DNA of 64,000 bases, taken from positions 615,751 through 679,750 of the forward strand of contig NZ_GL872413.1 in NCBI RefSeq assembly GCF_000192225.1. The letters are read 5' to 3'. The notes under the pieces were generated by a model, which was given only the letters and a program-made list of their open reading frames with translations, was not told the origin of the DNA and searched no databases. Position 1 is the first letter of the stretch. Each line of letters begins with the position of its first letter. The translations under genes were made by a program, and so were the position numbers. Source of the stretch: Capnocytophaga sp. oral taxon 338 str. F0234. Lineage in GTDB: Bacteria; Bacteroidota; Bacteroidia; Flavobacteriales; Flavobacteriaceae. Positions 1 to 8,239 of this stretch are shown piece by piece.

Positions 1-112
1 ATATTTATATTGACATAATCATTGATATTGTCATTATTATTTTCATTTACGTTATCATTATTATTCTCATTTACATCATCATTGGCATTTACATTAAGCG
101 AGGAATTTTTAG
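1..112. repeat. Tandem ATT/ATC-rich repeats coding an Asn-rich linker
   Basis: Units ending in ATTTAC recur at about 27-base spacing (around 24-50, 51-74 and 75-92). On the reverse strand they encode VNANDD, VNENNNDN and VNENNNDN segments of the DUF6291 protein. Such low-complexity linkers are prone to slippage. Confidence 0.7.
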
Positions 113-479
113 CAGAGCGATTTGTTTCATCGCTGGGCGATTTTTTTTGTTCTTGAGCGATATTTTCCGCTTCTTCTAAGGAGAGCTTTCCTGAGAGTAC
201 CTCTTGGTAGAGTTCTTTATGCCATCTCTTTAGGTTGCCCATACGACCTTTTTCTTGGTTGGTTATTTTTGCCTGCTGGTATTTTTTCATATCTCTATCC
301 AGCGCCTGCCTGATGAATCCGAAAGCAATGTTAGCCATGGGAGAGAGCGAATGTACCTCGCCCTTAATGGCGTATCGGGTGATGGCTTGGTAGATTTCCA
401 ATTGGATTTCCTGAGGGAGCTCATCAATGACATTGAGCCAGTCCACATAAAAAATGAAAGAATCTCTTTTCATCTGCAT
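1..479 (-). CDS. DUF6291-type phage/mobile-element protein, 3' end outside window
   Basis: The reverse strand reads openly from ATG at 479 (MQMKRDSF...) or 473 (MKRDSF...) to base 1, so the C-terminus is missing. The first 90 or so residues (FIFYVDWLNVIDELP, then YQAITRYAIKGE, then a K-rich segment with KGRMGNLKRWH) match the pattern of DUF6291 proteins, which are common next to replication genes in Bacteroidetes phages and integrative elements; their function is unknown. The tail becomes an Asn-rich repeat (VNENNNDN units) encoded by imperfect tandem repeats of about 27 bases at 1-110. Apparent forward-strand frames here are shadows. The family call is from remembered family features, not a search. 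Confidence 0.7.
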   Translation of the reverse strand, partial: MQMKRDSFIFYVDWLNVIDELPQEIQLEIYQAITRYAIKGEVHSLSPMANIAFGFIRQALDRDMKKYQQAKITNQEKGRMGNLKRWHKELYQEVLSGKLSLEEAENIAQEQKKSPSDETNRSAKNSSLNVNANDDVNENNNDNVNENNNDNINDYVNIN

Positions 480-611
480 ACGATTTAATTATCAATAAGA
501 AACATTTTACAATATATTTGTATTATTTGACTACAAAAATACATCTTTTTTGCAGTAATGTCAAGTCTAATTACTACTAAATTATTGTTAAAAATAAAAG
601 GTAAAAAACAA

Positions 612-787
612 ATTAAATGAAAAACGAAAAGTGAAAAACGAAAAATTCTTCACTATTCACTTTTCACCCACATACTCGCTCCCGCGACTTTACTGTTCAC
701 TTTTCACTATTCACTATTCACTATTCACTATTCACTATTCACTATTCACTATTCACTTTTCACTATTCACTGTTCACTATTCATAAC
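612..787. repeat. Composite intergenic repeat (arms + A module + heptamer tract)
   Basis: Left arm GTGAAAAACGAAAA-like (617-651), then ATTCTTCAC and heptamers, an A module at 665-695 (CACCCACATAC, then TCGC-TCCC-GCGA, then CTTTACT), then about a dozen heptamers of the form TATTCAC/TTTTCAC to 785. It occupies the gap between the DUF6291 gene and the LRR lipoprotein gene. The rest of 480-996 is AT-rich and holds no visible gene. Confidence 0.85.
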
Positions 788-996
788 TGCTTGGTATTTT
801 GTGTTTAACAAATAAGGAGTCTTAAGTCAGAATATATTTTTGTGGAACAACTAATTTCTTGAAAAGAATTTATATAAAAGTAATGATTAAGCTAAAAAAA
901 TATTTTTTTGATACTAAAAATATTAAATATTTATTAAAGTACTGCGAATTATTAAAAATAAGTTGTTATTTTGCACTCGGAACAAATTAAATAAAT

Positions 997-2280
997 ATGA
1001 GAAAAAGAACGATCACTTTTGTAGCTTTCACAATAATTACTTCTCTGGTAGGATGTAATACTCAAAGCGATGATGGTGTGGGTGAAAAACCAAGACCCAG
1101 CACTGAGAGTAGTATCTATTTTCGTGAAGGTGCTGCACATACTATACACATGGTAGAGAAAGAAGAACGCACCGTCCTTATTGATGGTGCTACAGATGCT
1201 TTTACTTTTACCGAAACTTCAGGAGAAGGAATCACTGTGAGTAAGCTCACCGCCCCTGCACGCTTGAAAATAAAGGCTAAATCTGTTGGAACATATCCGA
1301 TACTTCTTGCCGAAGGATCTAAAAAAGCTACTCTAAATGTAGTGGTAAACGAGCGTGATACAGGTTGGAAAAACGGAATCTTCACAATAGAAGATATTGA
1401 TGGAGATAAAACCGAAGAGAAATCCACAGGATATGTGGAAATTGAACTTCCTGCAGGTACTTACACTTATGATAGTAACTCTCTATTGCCAGAGAATGCA
1501 CGTGACCGCGTACAAGTACAAGTAATAGGAGAGAAAATAAGAGTAACGGCACTGAATCATTATGATGAAAATACGCCCATTACTTTTAAGGTTAAGAACC
1601 AAAAAAATCAGGAACGCACGGTAGTGATTAAAAGAGTTACTAAATTCTGGAGAACTGAAAGTAACGGTTATTTTCTTGTAGCCCTCTCCAATCCTATTTA
1701 TGTAACTAAGCGTAGCTTTGATGAACGTAGGACCCCTCCTAAAGTGCCTTATACAGTCAAGAGTGTTTATAATGGTGGAGGTAGTAGTTCTGTACAACAA
1801 GAGTTTTTGTGGAATAATCCTAAAATTACGAAGATAGACTTGAATAACATGGAAACAATCCAATCTTCATCTTTCATGAATTCTTCTAACCTGGAAACAA
1901 TCATAGCGGGTAAGGTAACTACAATAGAACATGATGCTCTTAAAGGAACAAAAATAAAAAAACTTGTTCTTCCTGAGATAACAAAAATACATGGAACTCT
2001 TCCCTCTACACTACAATATCTTACTTTAGGTAAAAAATTTACCTACATGTGGGACAACACTCTTAGAGGTACAGAGAATTCACTAATGGAACTTCGTATT
2101 GAGGTAACTACACCGGGACAAATAACATATTTTCCTCCCTATGGAGATCCTAACTATAAAATTATAGGAGAAAATAATACAGCAAAATTGCTGGTGCCCA
2201 AGCAAGCCCTTGAGGATTATAAAATACGTTTCCCTTGGATTACAACCCTTTTCAAAGGAGGTGTGGAGGGCTATGAATAA
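997..2280 (+). CDS. BspA-like leucine-rich repeat lipoprotein
   Basis: A 427-residue predicted surface or periplasmic lipoprotein. Residues 1-20 form a signal peptide ending in the lipobox LVGC, with the acylated Cys at 20. The middle is beta-rich without a family I recognise. Residues about 285-400 carry LRR_5/BspA-type units (ETIQSSSFMNSSNLETI, TTIEHDALKGTKIKKLVLP), and the C-terminus has the LLVPKQALEDYK segment typical of BspA-like lipoproteins in this phylum. Such proteins are usually implicated in adhesion or glycan contact; the specific role here is unknown. A weak TATTTTG promoter element lies near 966-972. The stop codon overlaps the first possible start of the next gene, suggesting one operon with the OmpA-like protein. 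Confidence 0.8.
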   Translation: MRKRTITFVAFTIITSLVGCNTQSDDGVGEKPRPSTESSIYFREGAAHTIHMVEKEERTVLIDGATDAFTFTETSGEGITVSKLTAPARLKIKAKSVGTYPILLAEGSKKATLNVVVNERDTGWKNGIFTIEDIDGDKTEEKSTGYVEIELPAGTYTYDSNSLLPENARDRVQVQVIGEKIRVTALNHYDENTPITFKVKNQKNQERTVVIKRVTKFWRTESNGYFLVALSNPIYVTKRSFDERRTPPKVPYTVKSVYNGGGSSSVQQEFLWNNPKITKIDLNNMETIQSSSFMNSSNLETIIAGKVTTIEHDALKGTKIKKLVLPEITKIHGTLPSTLQYLTLGKKFTYMWDNTLRGTENSLMELRIEVTTPGQITYFPPYGDPNYKIIGENNTAKLLVPKQALEDYKIRFPWITTLFKGGVEGYE

Positions 2281-2306
2281 TGTTGTTTAATAATAAAAAG
2301 ACTGAA

Positions 2307-3410
2307 ATGTACAAGATAAAATATATCCTTATTGCCCTTGTGGTGATACTTAGTAGCAGAATATTATCTGCACAAGATAATTATCGTCCTTGGCTTATTG
2401 GCGCAGGTGTCAGTACGGTTGATATGCGTGTACCTACCGATTTCACAGGTATGGTAAAGGATTGGTTTGGTTACCCAGATATGAATGTAGGCTTCCGTTT
2501 GGCAGCATCCCGATACCTAAGAAAAGGGATTACTACAGAGGTAGGATTTGCTTATGCCTCTATTACTCGCGATGAAAATTACTTTCGTGGAGAGGCAAGT
2601 ACTAAAGTGACTGGAAAATCATTTTTTGGAGCGGATGTGCGTGCTCGCTATCATCTGAATCGCCTCTGGGAAGGACTCCCTTGGCTTGATCCTTATCCAC
2701 AATTGGGACTGGGCATCTCCTCTATAGAAGGTAAAACCAAAGTAAACTTTATTGCAGGAGTGGGAGCGAATTTCTGGTTCACGGATGTGATAGGAGCAAA
2801 TGTACAAACCAGCTATCATCCTTCTCTCAAAGGTGGAATAGGAAGTGATTATTTTCAGTTGGGAGTAGGTGTGGTAGTTAAATTCCCTTTCAAAGCCCTT
2901 GAAGAACCCATTGTAGACCATGTAGAGCGTGAGAGATTACCCAAAATAAAGAAAGAACGAAAGCGTATTACAAAGGCACGTCCGATTACCCGTGTGGAAA
3001 CTCCCGAAGAACGTGAGGCTCGTACCATACGTGTAACTAAGGAAATTAATCTCTATGCGAAAACTATTCTTTTTGACCTTGATAAGGCTATTGTGAAAAC
3101 CCAAGCAGAATTTATTCTGGATAATATTGCCAAAATTATGCAAGAGAATGAGGATTTTAATTTCGTCATAGAAGGACATACGGATAATACAGGAACACCA
3201 GAGCATAACTTGCAACTCTCTCAAGAACGTGCCGATGCCATTAGAGCCTATCTTGTTAATAAAGGAATCAATAAGAAACGCTTGGAAGCGAAAGGCTACG
3301 GACTCTCTCGCCCATTGGAAAGCAACGATACCGAACGCGGACGTGAAATAAATCGCCGTGTGGAAATAAATGTTATTCCTGATGAGCAACACGTAGAAAA
3401 AACATTATAA
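2307..3410 (+). CDS. OmpA-family outer membrane protein
   Basis: A 367-residue protein in two parts. A signal peptide (MYKIKYILIALVVILS, cleavage near LSAQ) precedes a small beta-barrel of about 190 residues that alternates aromatic and polar residues. A charged linker (KIKKERKRITKAR) leads to a C-terminal OmpA peptidoglycan-binding domain with FDLDKAIVK, the conserved IEGHTDNTG, LSQERADAIRAYL and GREINRRVEI. It should anchor the outer membrane to peptidoglycan. I chose ATG 2307 because a frame-consistent start at 2280 would put a polar segment before the signal peptide. It directly follows the LRR lipoprotein and ends at a strong terminator. Confidence 0.88.
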   Translation: MYKIKYILIALVVILSSRILSAQDNYRPWLIGAGVSTVDMRVPTDFTGMVKDWFGYPDMNVGFRLAASRYLRKGITTEVGFAYASITRDENYFRGEASTKVTGKSFFGADVRARYHLNRLWEGLPWLDPYPQLGLGISSIEGKTKVNFIAGVGANFWFTDVIGANVQTSYHPSLKGGIGSDYFQLGVGVVVKFPFKALEEPIVDHVERERLPKIKKERKRITKARPITRVETPEEREARTIRVTKEINLYAKTILFDLDKAIVKTQAEFILDNIAKIMQENEDFNFVIEGHTDNTGTPEHNLQLSQERADAIRAYLVNKGINKKRLEAKGYGLSRPLESNDTERGREINRRVEINVIPDEQHVEKTL

Positions 3411-3465
3411 GATAAAATCTTTTCATAACATTATTGATTTTTTTGTTTAATGTGTTTGATTTCTG

Positions 3466-3497
3466 AAGCCCTTGAGGGATACTTCGGGGGCTTTTTT
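3466..3497 (+). terminator. Rho-independent terminator after the OmpA-like gene
   Basis: AAGCCC pairs with GGGCTT across an imperfect hairpin and is followed by a run of T. Confidence 0.8.
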
Positions 3498-3635
3498 ATA
3501 AAAATACAAGAGATCAACTTACAGAATCTCGCTTAATAAAAAAATGTTTTTTCGTAGAAAATAGAGTTTTTTTCATAATATTTTTTTTAATTGCTTTTTA
3601 ATTGAGGAGTTTCAATTAAGTTAATTGTTAAACAA

Positions 3636-3666
3636 ACAACTCCCAAAAACTTTTGGGAGTTGTTTT
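3636..3666. terminator. Second strong hairpin, terminator-like
   Basis: A perfect 13-base inverted repeat (ACAACTCCCAAAA, two-base loop, TTTTGGGAGTTGT) runs into TTTTATTA. It could terminate transcription on either strand. No gene ends here, so an unannotated short transcript may end at this site. Confidence 0.65.
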
Positions 3667-3755
3667 ATTAAGATGAAAAGGAAGTGAATATTTTGATATA
3701 ATTAAGTGTTTTTTCATAAATAAAGTGTTTTTATTGTTTTATTGTTTTATTGTAA

Positions 3756-3784
3756 GAGGCTCCTTTGAATAGGAGTCTTTTACT
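3756..3784 (+). terminator. Third terminator-like hairpin upstream of a lipoprotein gene
   Basis: AGGCTCCT pairs with AGGAGTCT, followed by TTTTAC. It lies about 60 bases before the lipoprotein ATG at 3843. The stretch 3411-3842 holds only this series of hairpins in AT-rich DNA. Confidence 0.6.
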
Positions 3785-3842
3785 ATCTAATCATTGGAAA
3801 AAAAACAAATCATTAATATATAATAACTTAAAAAGAAAAAAA

Positions 3843-4277
3843 ATGAAACATTATTTTATTTTAGTGCTAGTTGTATTAGCGGGAATTTTCACAGGTTGTT
3901 CTAAAAGCGACAGTGATAGTTCAAAAGGAGGGGTACTTACACCAGGTACGTATACCATAAAGGCAGTTATTACAGGAGGAGGTGTACTAAAGGATGGTAA
4001 AATGACCATTGATGTTGAATTAGGAAAAAAAGTAAGGGATTTGGATATTACTAATGATCCTGCACTGGCAAAAATGAATGGAAAAACAGAGTGGGAAGGA
4101 GATTATAAGATTGAAAGCTCTGTCCAAGTAACCATTCGTGCCATAAAACCTACGGAGAACTCTGTATTAACCCTTTATATTCTTAAAGGGAAAGATGTGG
4201 TCAGAAAGGATGAGTACAAAGGTAAAGGTAATCATGATGGACTGATAGGACATATCAGTATCAGATTACAAAATTAA
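3843..4277 (+). CDS. Small lipoprotein, unknown function
   Basis: A 144-residue predicted lipoprotein. The signal peptide MKHYFILVLVVLAGIFTGC has the lipobox FTGC (Cys 19), followed by a Ser/Asp-rich linker. The rest is a compact, probably beta-rich domain (PGTYTIKAVITGGG, TEWEGDYKIESSVQVTI, VLTLYILKGKDVV) that I cannot assign to a family. ATG 3843 is chosen because it starts the signal peptide; earlier in-frame starts fall in or just after a terminator hairpin. A composite repeat follows directly. Confidence 0.72.
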   Translation: MKHYFILVLVVLAGIFTGCSKSDSDSSKGGVLTPGTYTIKAVITGGGVLKDGKMTIDVELGKKVRDLDITNDPALAKMNGKTEWEGDYKIESSVQVTIRAIKPTENSVLTLYILKGKDVVRKDEYKGKGNHDGLIGHISIRLQN

Positions 4278-4295
4278 AAAGTAAAGAACATAGTT

Positions 4296-4391
4296 AAGTG
4301 AAAAACGAAAAGTGAAAAATGAAAAATTCTTAACTTTTAACTATTCACCCACATACTCGCTCACGCGACTTTACTGTTCACTATTCACTTT
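4296..4391. repeat. Composite intergenic repeat with A module
   Basis: Left arms GTGAAAAACGAAAA and GTGAAAAATG (4299-4325), then ATTCTTAAC and heptamers, then an A module at 4346-4376 (TCGC-TCAC-GCGA stem) and two more heptamers. Confidence 0.85.
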
Positions 4392-4482
4392 TTTGGTATG
4401 ATTTTTGTGATTTGTATAGTGAATTAATAAATCAATTAAGAATAATGAGTTATTAATCATTAATCATTAATTATTGATCACT

Positions 4483-5502
4483 ATGAATAGATTTTTTATA
4501 ATAGGGTGGGGACTTCTTTTGGGAGCCTGCCAGCAGGCTCCTAAAGAGAAAGTTGCTTCGCTCCCTGAAGGAGAACAAGTCTCCTTGAGCGACCATTATG
4601 TCATTGAAGGAAAAGCACCCGTAAGGGAAGGAGCGAGGGTTTTCCTATATGAATATAAGAACAGATCTTACCTGCCGGTGGACTCCACGGCACTTGATGA
4701 GCAAGGATACTTCCGCTTTGAAGGTAAGGCAGAAACGCCCTATATCTATGCCCTACGTCTCAATGGTACCGGAGGGCGGGCACATCTCTACTTAGAGAAT
4801 ACTCATATCTCCTTAGAACTCAATCCAGATTGGAACTTTAACTATCTCCATGCCAGCGAACAAGGACAGCTCTTTGAACGCTATAACCGTATGGCAGCTC
4901 ACGATATGCTGGACTTACCTAAGGAAATTAAGGAGGCACCTGACTCTCCTGCACTGGCTTATTTCCTTGCCCGACGTGCTTCCCTTTATGAATATCCTGA
5001 ACTTTTGCAGATGCGAAAAGCTCTTGACCCCTCTTTAAACACGAATCCCTATATACAGGAACTCGATGCCTTCATTGACCACCTGAGCAAGATACAACCG
5101 GGTATGGAGGCGCCTCAGGTAGACCTTCAGGATGCACAAGGCAGAAAGATTTCCCTGAGAGACTTCCGAGGAAAGAAGCTTCTGATTGACTTTTGGGCAT
5201 CATGGTGCCCTGACTGCCGACAGGCAAGCCCTAAACTTGTACAACTCTACAAAACCTATAAAAACAAAGGAGTGGAATTCCTTAGTATCTCCTTAGATGA
5301 CAACCTTGACCAGTGGCAAAAAGCTATCAAAAAAGATCAGCTGACTTGGTCTCAGGCATTAGCCAAAGGTGCTTGGAAGTCCGATGCTGCCACCACTTAT
5401 GCCCTTCGTTGGATTCCTACCTCCTTCCTCTTGGATGAGAGAGGGTTCATTATAGCACGCTCCATACACGTGGAAGATTTGGAAAAAGAAATGAAAAAAT
5501 AA
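4483..5502 (+). CDS. TlpA-like thioredoxin-fold lipoprotein (DUF4369 + thioredoxin)
   Basis: A 339-residue envelope thiol-disulfide protein. A lipoprotein signal (FIIGWGLLLGAC) is followed by a DUF4369-like N-terminal domain (about 35-180; YVIEGKAPV..., YIYALRLNG). The C-terminal AhpC/TSA-thioredoxin domain (about 200-335) has the redox motif WCPDC at 244-248 and the cis-Pro segment RWIPTSF. Family members reduce or shuffle disulfides in exported proteins. The lipobox Cys suggests anchoring in a membrane. Start ATG 4483 is preferred over an upstream in-frame TTG. The 70 bases upstream closely resemble those before the porin gene at 5695. Confidence 0.85.
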   Translation: MNRFFIIGWGLLLGACQQAPKEKVASLPEGEQVSLSDHYVIEGKAPVREGARVFLYEYKNRSYLPVDSTALDEQGYFRFEGKAETPYIYALRLNGTGGRAHLYLENTHISLELNPDWNFNYLHASEQGQLFERYNRMAAHDMLDLPKEIKEAPDSPALAYFLARRASLYEYPELLQMRKALDPSLNTNPYIQELDAFIDHLSKIQPGMEAPQVDLQDAQGRKISLRDFRGKKLLIDFWASWCPDCRQASPKLVQLYKTYKNKGVEFLSISLDDNLDQWQKAIKKDQLTWSQALAKGAWKSDAATTYALRWIPTSFLLDERGFIIARSIHVEDLEKEMKK

Positions 5503-5529
5503 TGATTAATGGTTAGTGATTAATGATTA

Positions 5530-5592
5530 TTTTTCACCCACATACTCGCTCATGCGACTTTACTATTCACTTTTCATTTTTCATTGTTCACT
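5530..5592. repeat. Composite intergenic repeat with A module
   Basis: An A module at 5535-5565 (TCGC-TCAT-GCGA) is followed by TATTCAC/TTTTCAT heptamers to about 5592. Confidence 0.85.
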
Positions 5593-5694
5593 TTTTTGGC
5601 ACGGTTTTTGTACTTTACATAGTGAATTAACAAATCAATTGAGAATAATTAATCGTTGGTTATTAATTATTGTTGATTACTAAAACGCAAAAAG

Positions 5695-6324
5695 ATGAAA
5701 AAATTCGCATTAATGATAGTGGTTGCTATCGCAGGAATCACCCAAGGAGTCGCACAGAGTTTAGGGGCAAAGGCTGGGTATAATTATGCTTCCTTGAGTG
5801 GAAAAACTGTACAGGAATCGGATGTAAAAGCACTTAGTGGTTTCTATGGAGGACTCTTTCTAACCCTACCCTTAGGGGATGTACTCTCTATTCAGCCTGA
5901 ACTGCTCTATTCACGTGAAGGAGCCAAATGGAAATATACCGCTGCAGGAGTAAGCTCCGAAAAACAGTTTAAGTTTGACTACCTTAATGTCCCCGTCATG
6001 GCACAGGTGAATCTCGGTCGCTTGACTCTTGAGGCAGGTCCTCAGTTTGGATTCCTAGTGGGTAAGCCGGAAGTGTCCTATGTAATAGGAAACCAGACTA
6101 GCTCCACCAAGGTGGAAAAGGATGCTTATGCTTCCTTTGACTTTGCAGTAGGCGCAGGACTCGCCTTGCATCTGACGGATCATCTGTTCCTCAATGCACG
6201 TTACACCCATTCCCTTACCAACGCCTTTGATAAGAACAATACCTCTTTGAGAAATGCCAACATCAGTCGGGATAATGATTTTAAGAACAGTGTACTCTCC
6301 TTCGGATTGGGAGTTAAGTTCTAA
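5695..6324 (+). CDS. Porin-family outer membrane beta-barrel protein
   Basis: A 209-residue protein with a signal peptide (MKKFALMIVVAIAGITQGVAQ) and the features of the PorT/OMP_b-brl family: GAKAGYNYASLSG at the start, LSIQPELLYSREGAK, FDYLNVPVMAQVNLG, a FAVGAGLALHL strand, and a terminal LSFGLGVKF ending in Phe, the usual BAM recognition end. This is a small outer membrane barrel with no substrate inferred. It is separated from the TlpA-like gene by a composite repeat and followed by a good terminator, so it is probably its own unit. Confidence 0.85.
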   Translation: MKKFALMIVVAIAGITQGVAQSLGAKAGYNYASLSGKTVQESDVKALSGFYGGLFLTLPLGDVLSIQPELLYSREGAKWKYTAAGVSSEKQFKFDYLNVPVMAQVNLGRLTLEAGPQFGFLVGKPEVSYVIGNQTSSTKVEKDAYASFDFAVGAGLALHLTDHLFLNARYTHSLTNAFDKNNTSLRNANISRDNDFKNSVLSFGLGVKF

Positions 6325-6370
6325 GGAGCAATCATTTCTATTGTAATTCATAGTGTTTTAATATTTGAAA

Positions 6371-6410
6371 AAGAAGTTACCTTATGTTTAAGGTAGCTTC
6401 TTCATTTTTT
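6371..6410 (+). terminator. Terminator after the porin gene
   Basis: AAGAAGTTACCTTA pairs with TAAGGTAGCTTCTT around a four-base loop, then CATTTTTTTT. Confidence 0.85.
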
Positions 6411-6464
6411 TTGAATTGTTGATAACTTTTTATTTTTCCTCTCTTTATCTTTTTCTTATTTTTG

Positions 6465-6612
6465 TACCTTTGCCTACAGTTATTAAGGCACTGATGTGGA
6501 GGTACCTAAAGAATAATTATTATATTTTATTGGATTTTTTTCTTTATTTTTTTAATTATAAATTAAAAGTAAGGCTGCCTAATCTCACGAGGGATTGGGC
6601 AATCCTTTTTTA
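6465..6612 (+). ncRNA. Candidate small RNA (promoter to terminator)
   Basis: A TACCTTTG promoter element at 6465-6472 and a nested hairpin with T-run at 6571-6612 (AAGG/CCTT, GCC/GGC, AATC/GATT) bracket about 135 bases of AT-rich DNA. A 39-codon frame starting MWRYLKNN runs through the hairpin and ends in it, which argues against it being protein. No identity recognised. Confidence 0.4.
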
Positions 6613-6748
6613 AGTGAAAAACAAATTAAATGAAAAACGAAAAGTGAAAAATTCTTCACTTTTAACTGTTCACTGTTTACCCACATACTCGCTCACGCGA
6701 CTTTACTGTTTATTATTCACTATTCACTGTTCATTTTTCACTGTTTTT
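6613..6748. repeat. Composite intergenic repeat with A module
   Basis: Left arms (6614-6652), ATTCTTCAC, heptamers, A module at about 6680-6708 (TCGC-TCAC-GCGA), then heptamers almost to the flippase start at 6760. Confidence 0.85.
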
Positions 6749-6759
6749 TCCTTGAATGG

Positions 6760-8184
6760 ATGAATCGTCTTTTTAAGCATACTATCATATATGGCTTAGC
6801 CACGGTGATGCCGCGGGTGTTGAACTTGGTGTTAACTCCCCTGCATACCAGTGCCCGCACCCTTACTCAGGCACAGTATGGGGTGTATCAGGGGCTTTTT
6901 GCCTATATGATTCTGGGCAATGTGCTGCTTACCTATGGCATGGAAACGGCTTTCTTCCGCTTTATGCACACTAACCAAGCTCCTGCCCGTGTATCGGCTA
7001 CCTGCCTTACTTCCCTTACCTTAACTTCGGTAACTTTTTTGGTGTTGGGACTCCTTATCTCACCCTCCCTTGCCATTTGGTTAGACTATCCTCCTGCTTA
7101 TATTCGTTATGCCGTGTGGATCCTTGCCTTAGATGCCCTGGTGGCGATCCCCTTCGCTTGGTACCGTAATGAGGGTAAGTCCCTTCATTACTCCCTTATC
7201 AAGGTGGGCAATGTTACGATTAATCTGGGACTGAATCTTCTATTTCTCCTTTATTTTCCCTTCTTGGAGAGTAGAGGCTATAGGCTGCCTCAAGGAGCTT
7301 TTATTCAGGATAAAACACAATATATTTTTATAGCCAACCTTATTGCCAGTTTGCTTACCTTTCTCTATATGCTTCCTCTCTACCGGAAGATAGGTTTTCT
7401 CTGGGATGTGGGGCTGTGGAAGCGCCTGTTCCGTTATGCCTTTCCGGTACTGATAGCCGGGATAGCCTTCTCCATTAATGAGGCTTTTGACCGTATTTTT
7501 ATCCGTATGCTATATCCAGAGAATGAGGCAGATAGTGTGGTAGGGCTCTATGCAGGTTGTTATAAAATGGGCGTATTCATGACCCTTTTCATCACGGCTT
7601 ATAAGCTGGGGGTGGAGCCCTTTTTCTTCTCTAAAGCAGGGGATAAGAATGCACCTGCCACCTACGCTAAAATTACCGAATATTTTGCCCTCTTTGCCGG
7701 TGGTATTCTCCTGTTCGTTTGTGTATATATTGACCAACTCAAGTGGTTGCTGATTCCTAATCGTGCCTATTGGGAAGGGCTCAAGATAGTGCCTTTCGTG
7801 CTCTTGGCAAATCTCTGTTTGGGACTCTATCACAGCATTTCGGTATGGTATAAGGTTACCGACCGCACGGCATGGGGTGCTTTCATCTCAGTCCTTGGAG
7901 GAGGAATTACGGTGGTAGCCAATCTCACGCTGATTCCCTTGTGGGGCTATATGGGAGCTGCTGTGGCTACTTTCCTTGCTTACGGAGGTATGATGGTCAT
8001 CTCTTGGAGGATAGGACAAAAAAAATACCCAGTACCCTATCGCCTTAAGCGTATTCTGGGATTCTTAGGCTTGGCTACCCTCCTCTCCTTACTTTACTTC
8101 TATGTCTTTGATAGAAATGTGCTGCTGGGAACGACCTTCTTCTTTATCTATATCAGTCTGGCAGTAAGGAAAGTGAAAAATTAA
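6760..8184 (+). CDS. Polysaccharide flippase (MATE/PST-type membrane protein)
   Basis: A 474-residue polytopic protein with 12 to 14 predicted membrane segments and the signatures of oligosaccharide flippases: NRLFKHTIIYGLATVMPRVL at the N-terminus, an amphipathic FAYMILGNVLLTYGMETAFFRF, and FSINEAFDRIFIRMLYP in the middle. It would move lipid-linked saccharides across the inner membrane, but no glycosyltransferase genes are adjacent to define the substrate. Its final codons (RKVKN, from GTGAAAAATTAA) come from repeat-like sequence. In many flavobacteria this gene precedes dut, as here. Confidence 0.82.
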   Translation: MNRLFKHTIIYGLATVMPRVLNLVLTPLHTSARTLTQAQYGVYQGLFAYMILGNVLLTYGMETAFFRFMHTNQAPARVSATCLTSLTLTSVTFLVLGLLISPSLAIWLDYPPAYIRYAVWILALDALVAIPFAWYRNEGKSLHYSLIKVGNVTINLGLNLLFLLYFPFLESRGYRLPQGAFIQDKTQYIFIANLIASLLTFLYMLPLYRKIGFLWDVGLWKRLFRYAFPVLIAGIAFSINEAFDRIFIRMLYPENEADSVVGLYAGCYKMGVFMTLFITAYKLGVEPFFFSKAGDKNAPATYAKITEYFALFAGGILLFVCVYIDQLKWLLIPNRAYWEGLKIVPFVLLANLCLGLYHSISVWYKVTDRTAWGAFISVLGGGITVVANLTLIPLWGYMGAAVATFLAYGGMMVISWRIGQKKYPVPYRLKRILGFLGLATLLSLLYFYVFDRNVLLGTTFFFIYISLAVRKVKN

Positions 8185-8217
8185 TCATTAAAAATTAATC
8201 ATTCATCATTATTTTTG

Positions 8218-8225
8218 TATCTTTG
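8218..8225 (+). promoter_or_regulatory. TATCTTTG promoter element of dut
   Basis: A Bacteroidetes -7 element, 190 bases before the dut ATG. The implied 5' leader consists almost wholly of composite repeat. Confidence 0.6.
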
Positions 8226-8239
8226 CCAAAGTTTTTTAA

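Noticed and set aside
122-488. Two forward-strand frames at the left edge
   Set aside because: They are the opposite strand of the DUF6291 gene, whose reverse-strand frame has a conserved domain and no stops.
6416-6613. 65-codon hydrophobic frame before the flippase
   Set aside because: It begins upstream of the promoter element and ends inside the terminator hairpin; better explained as a small RNA region.
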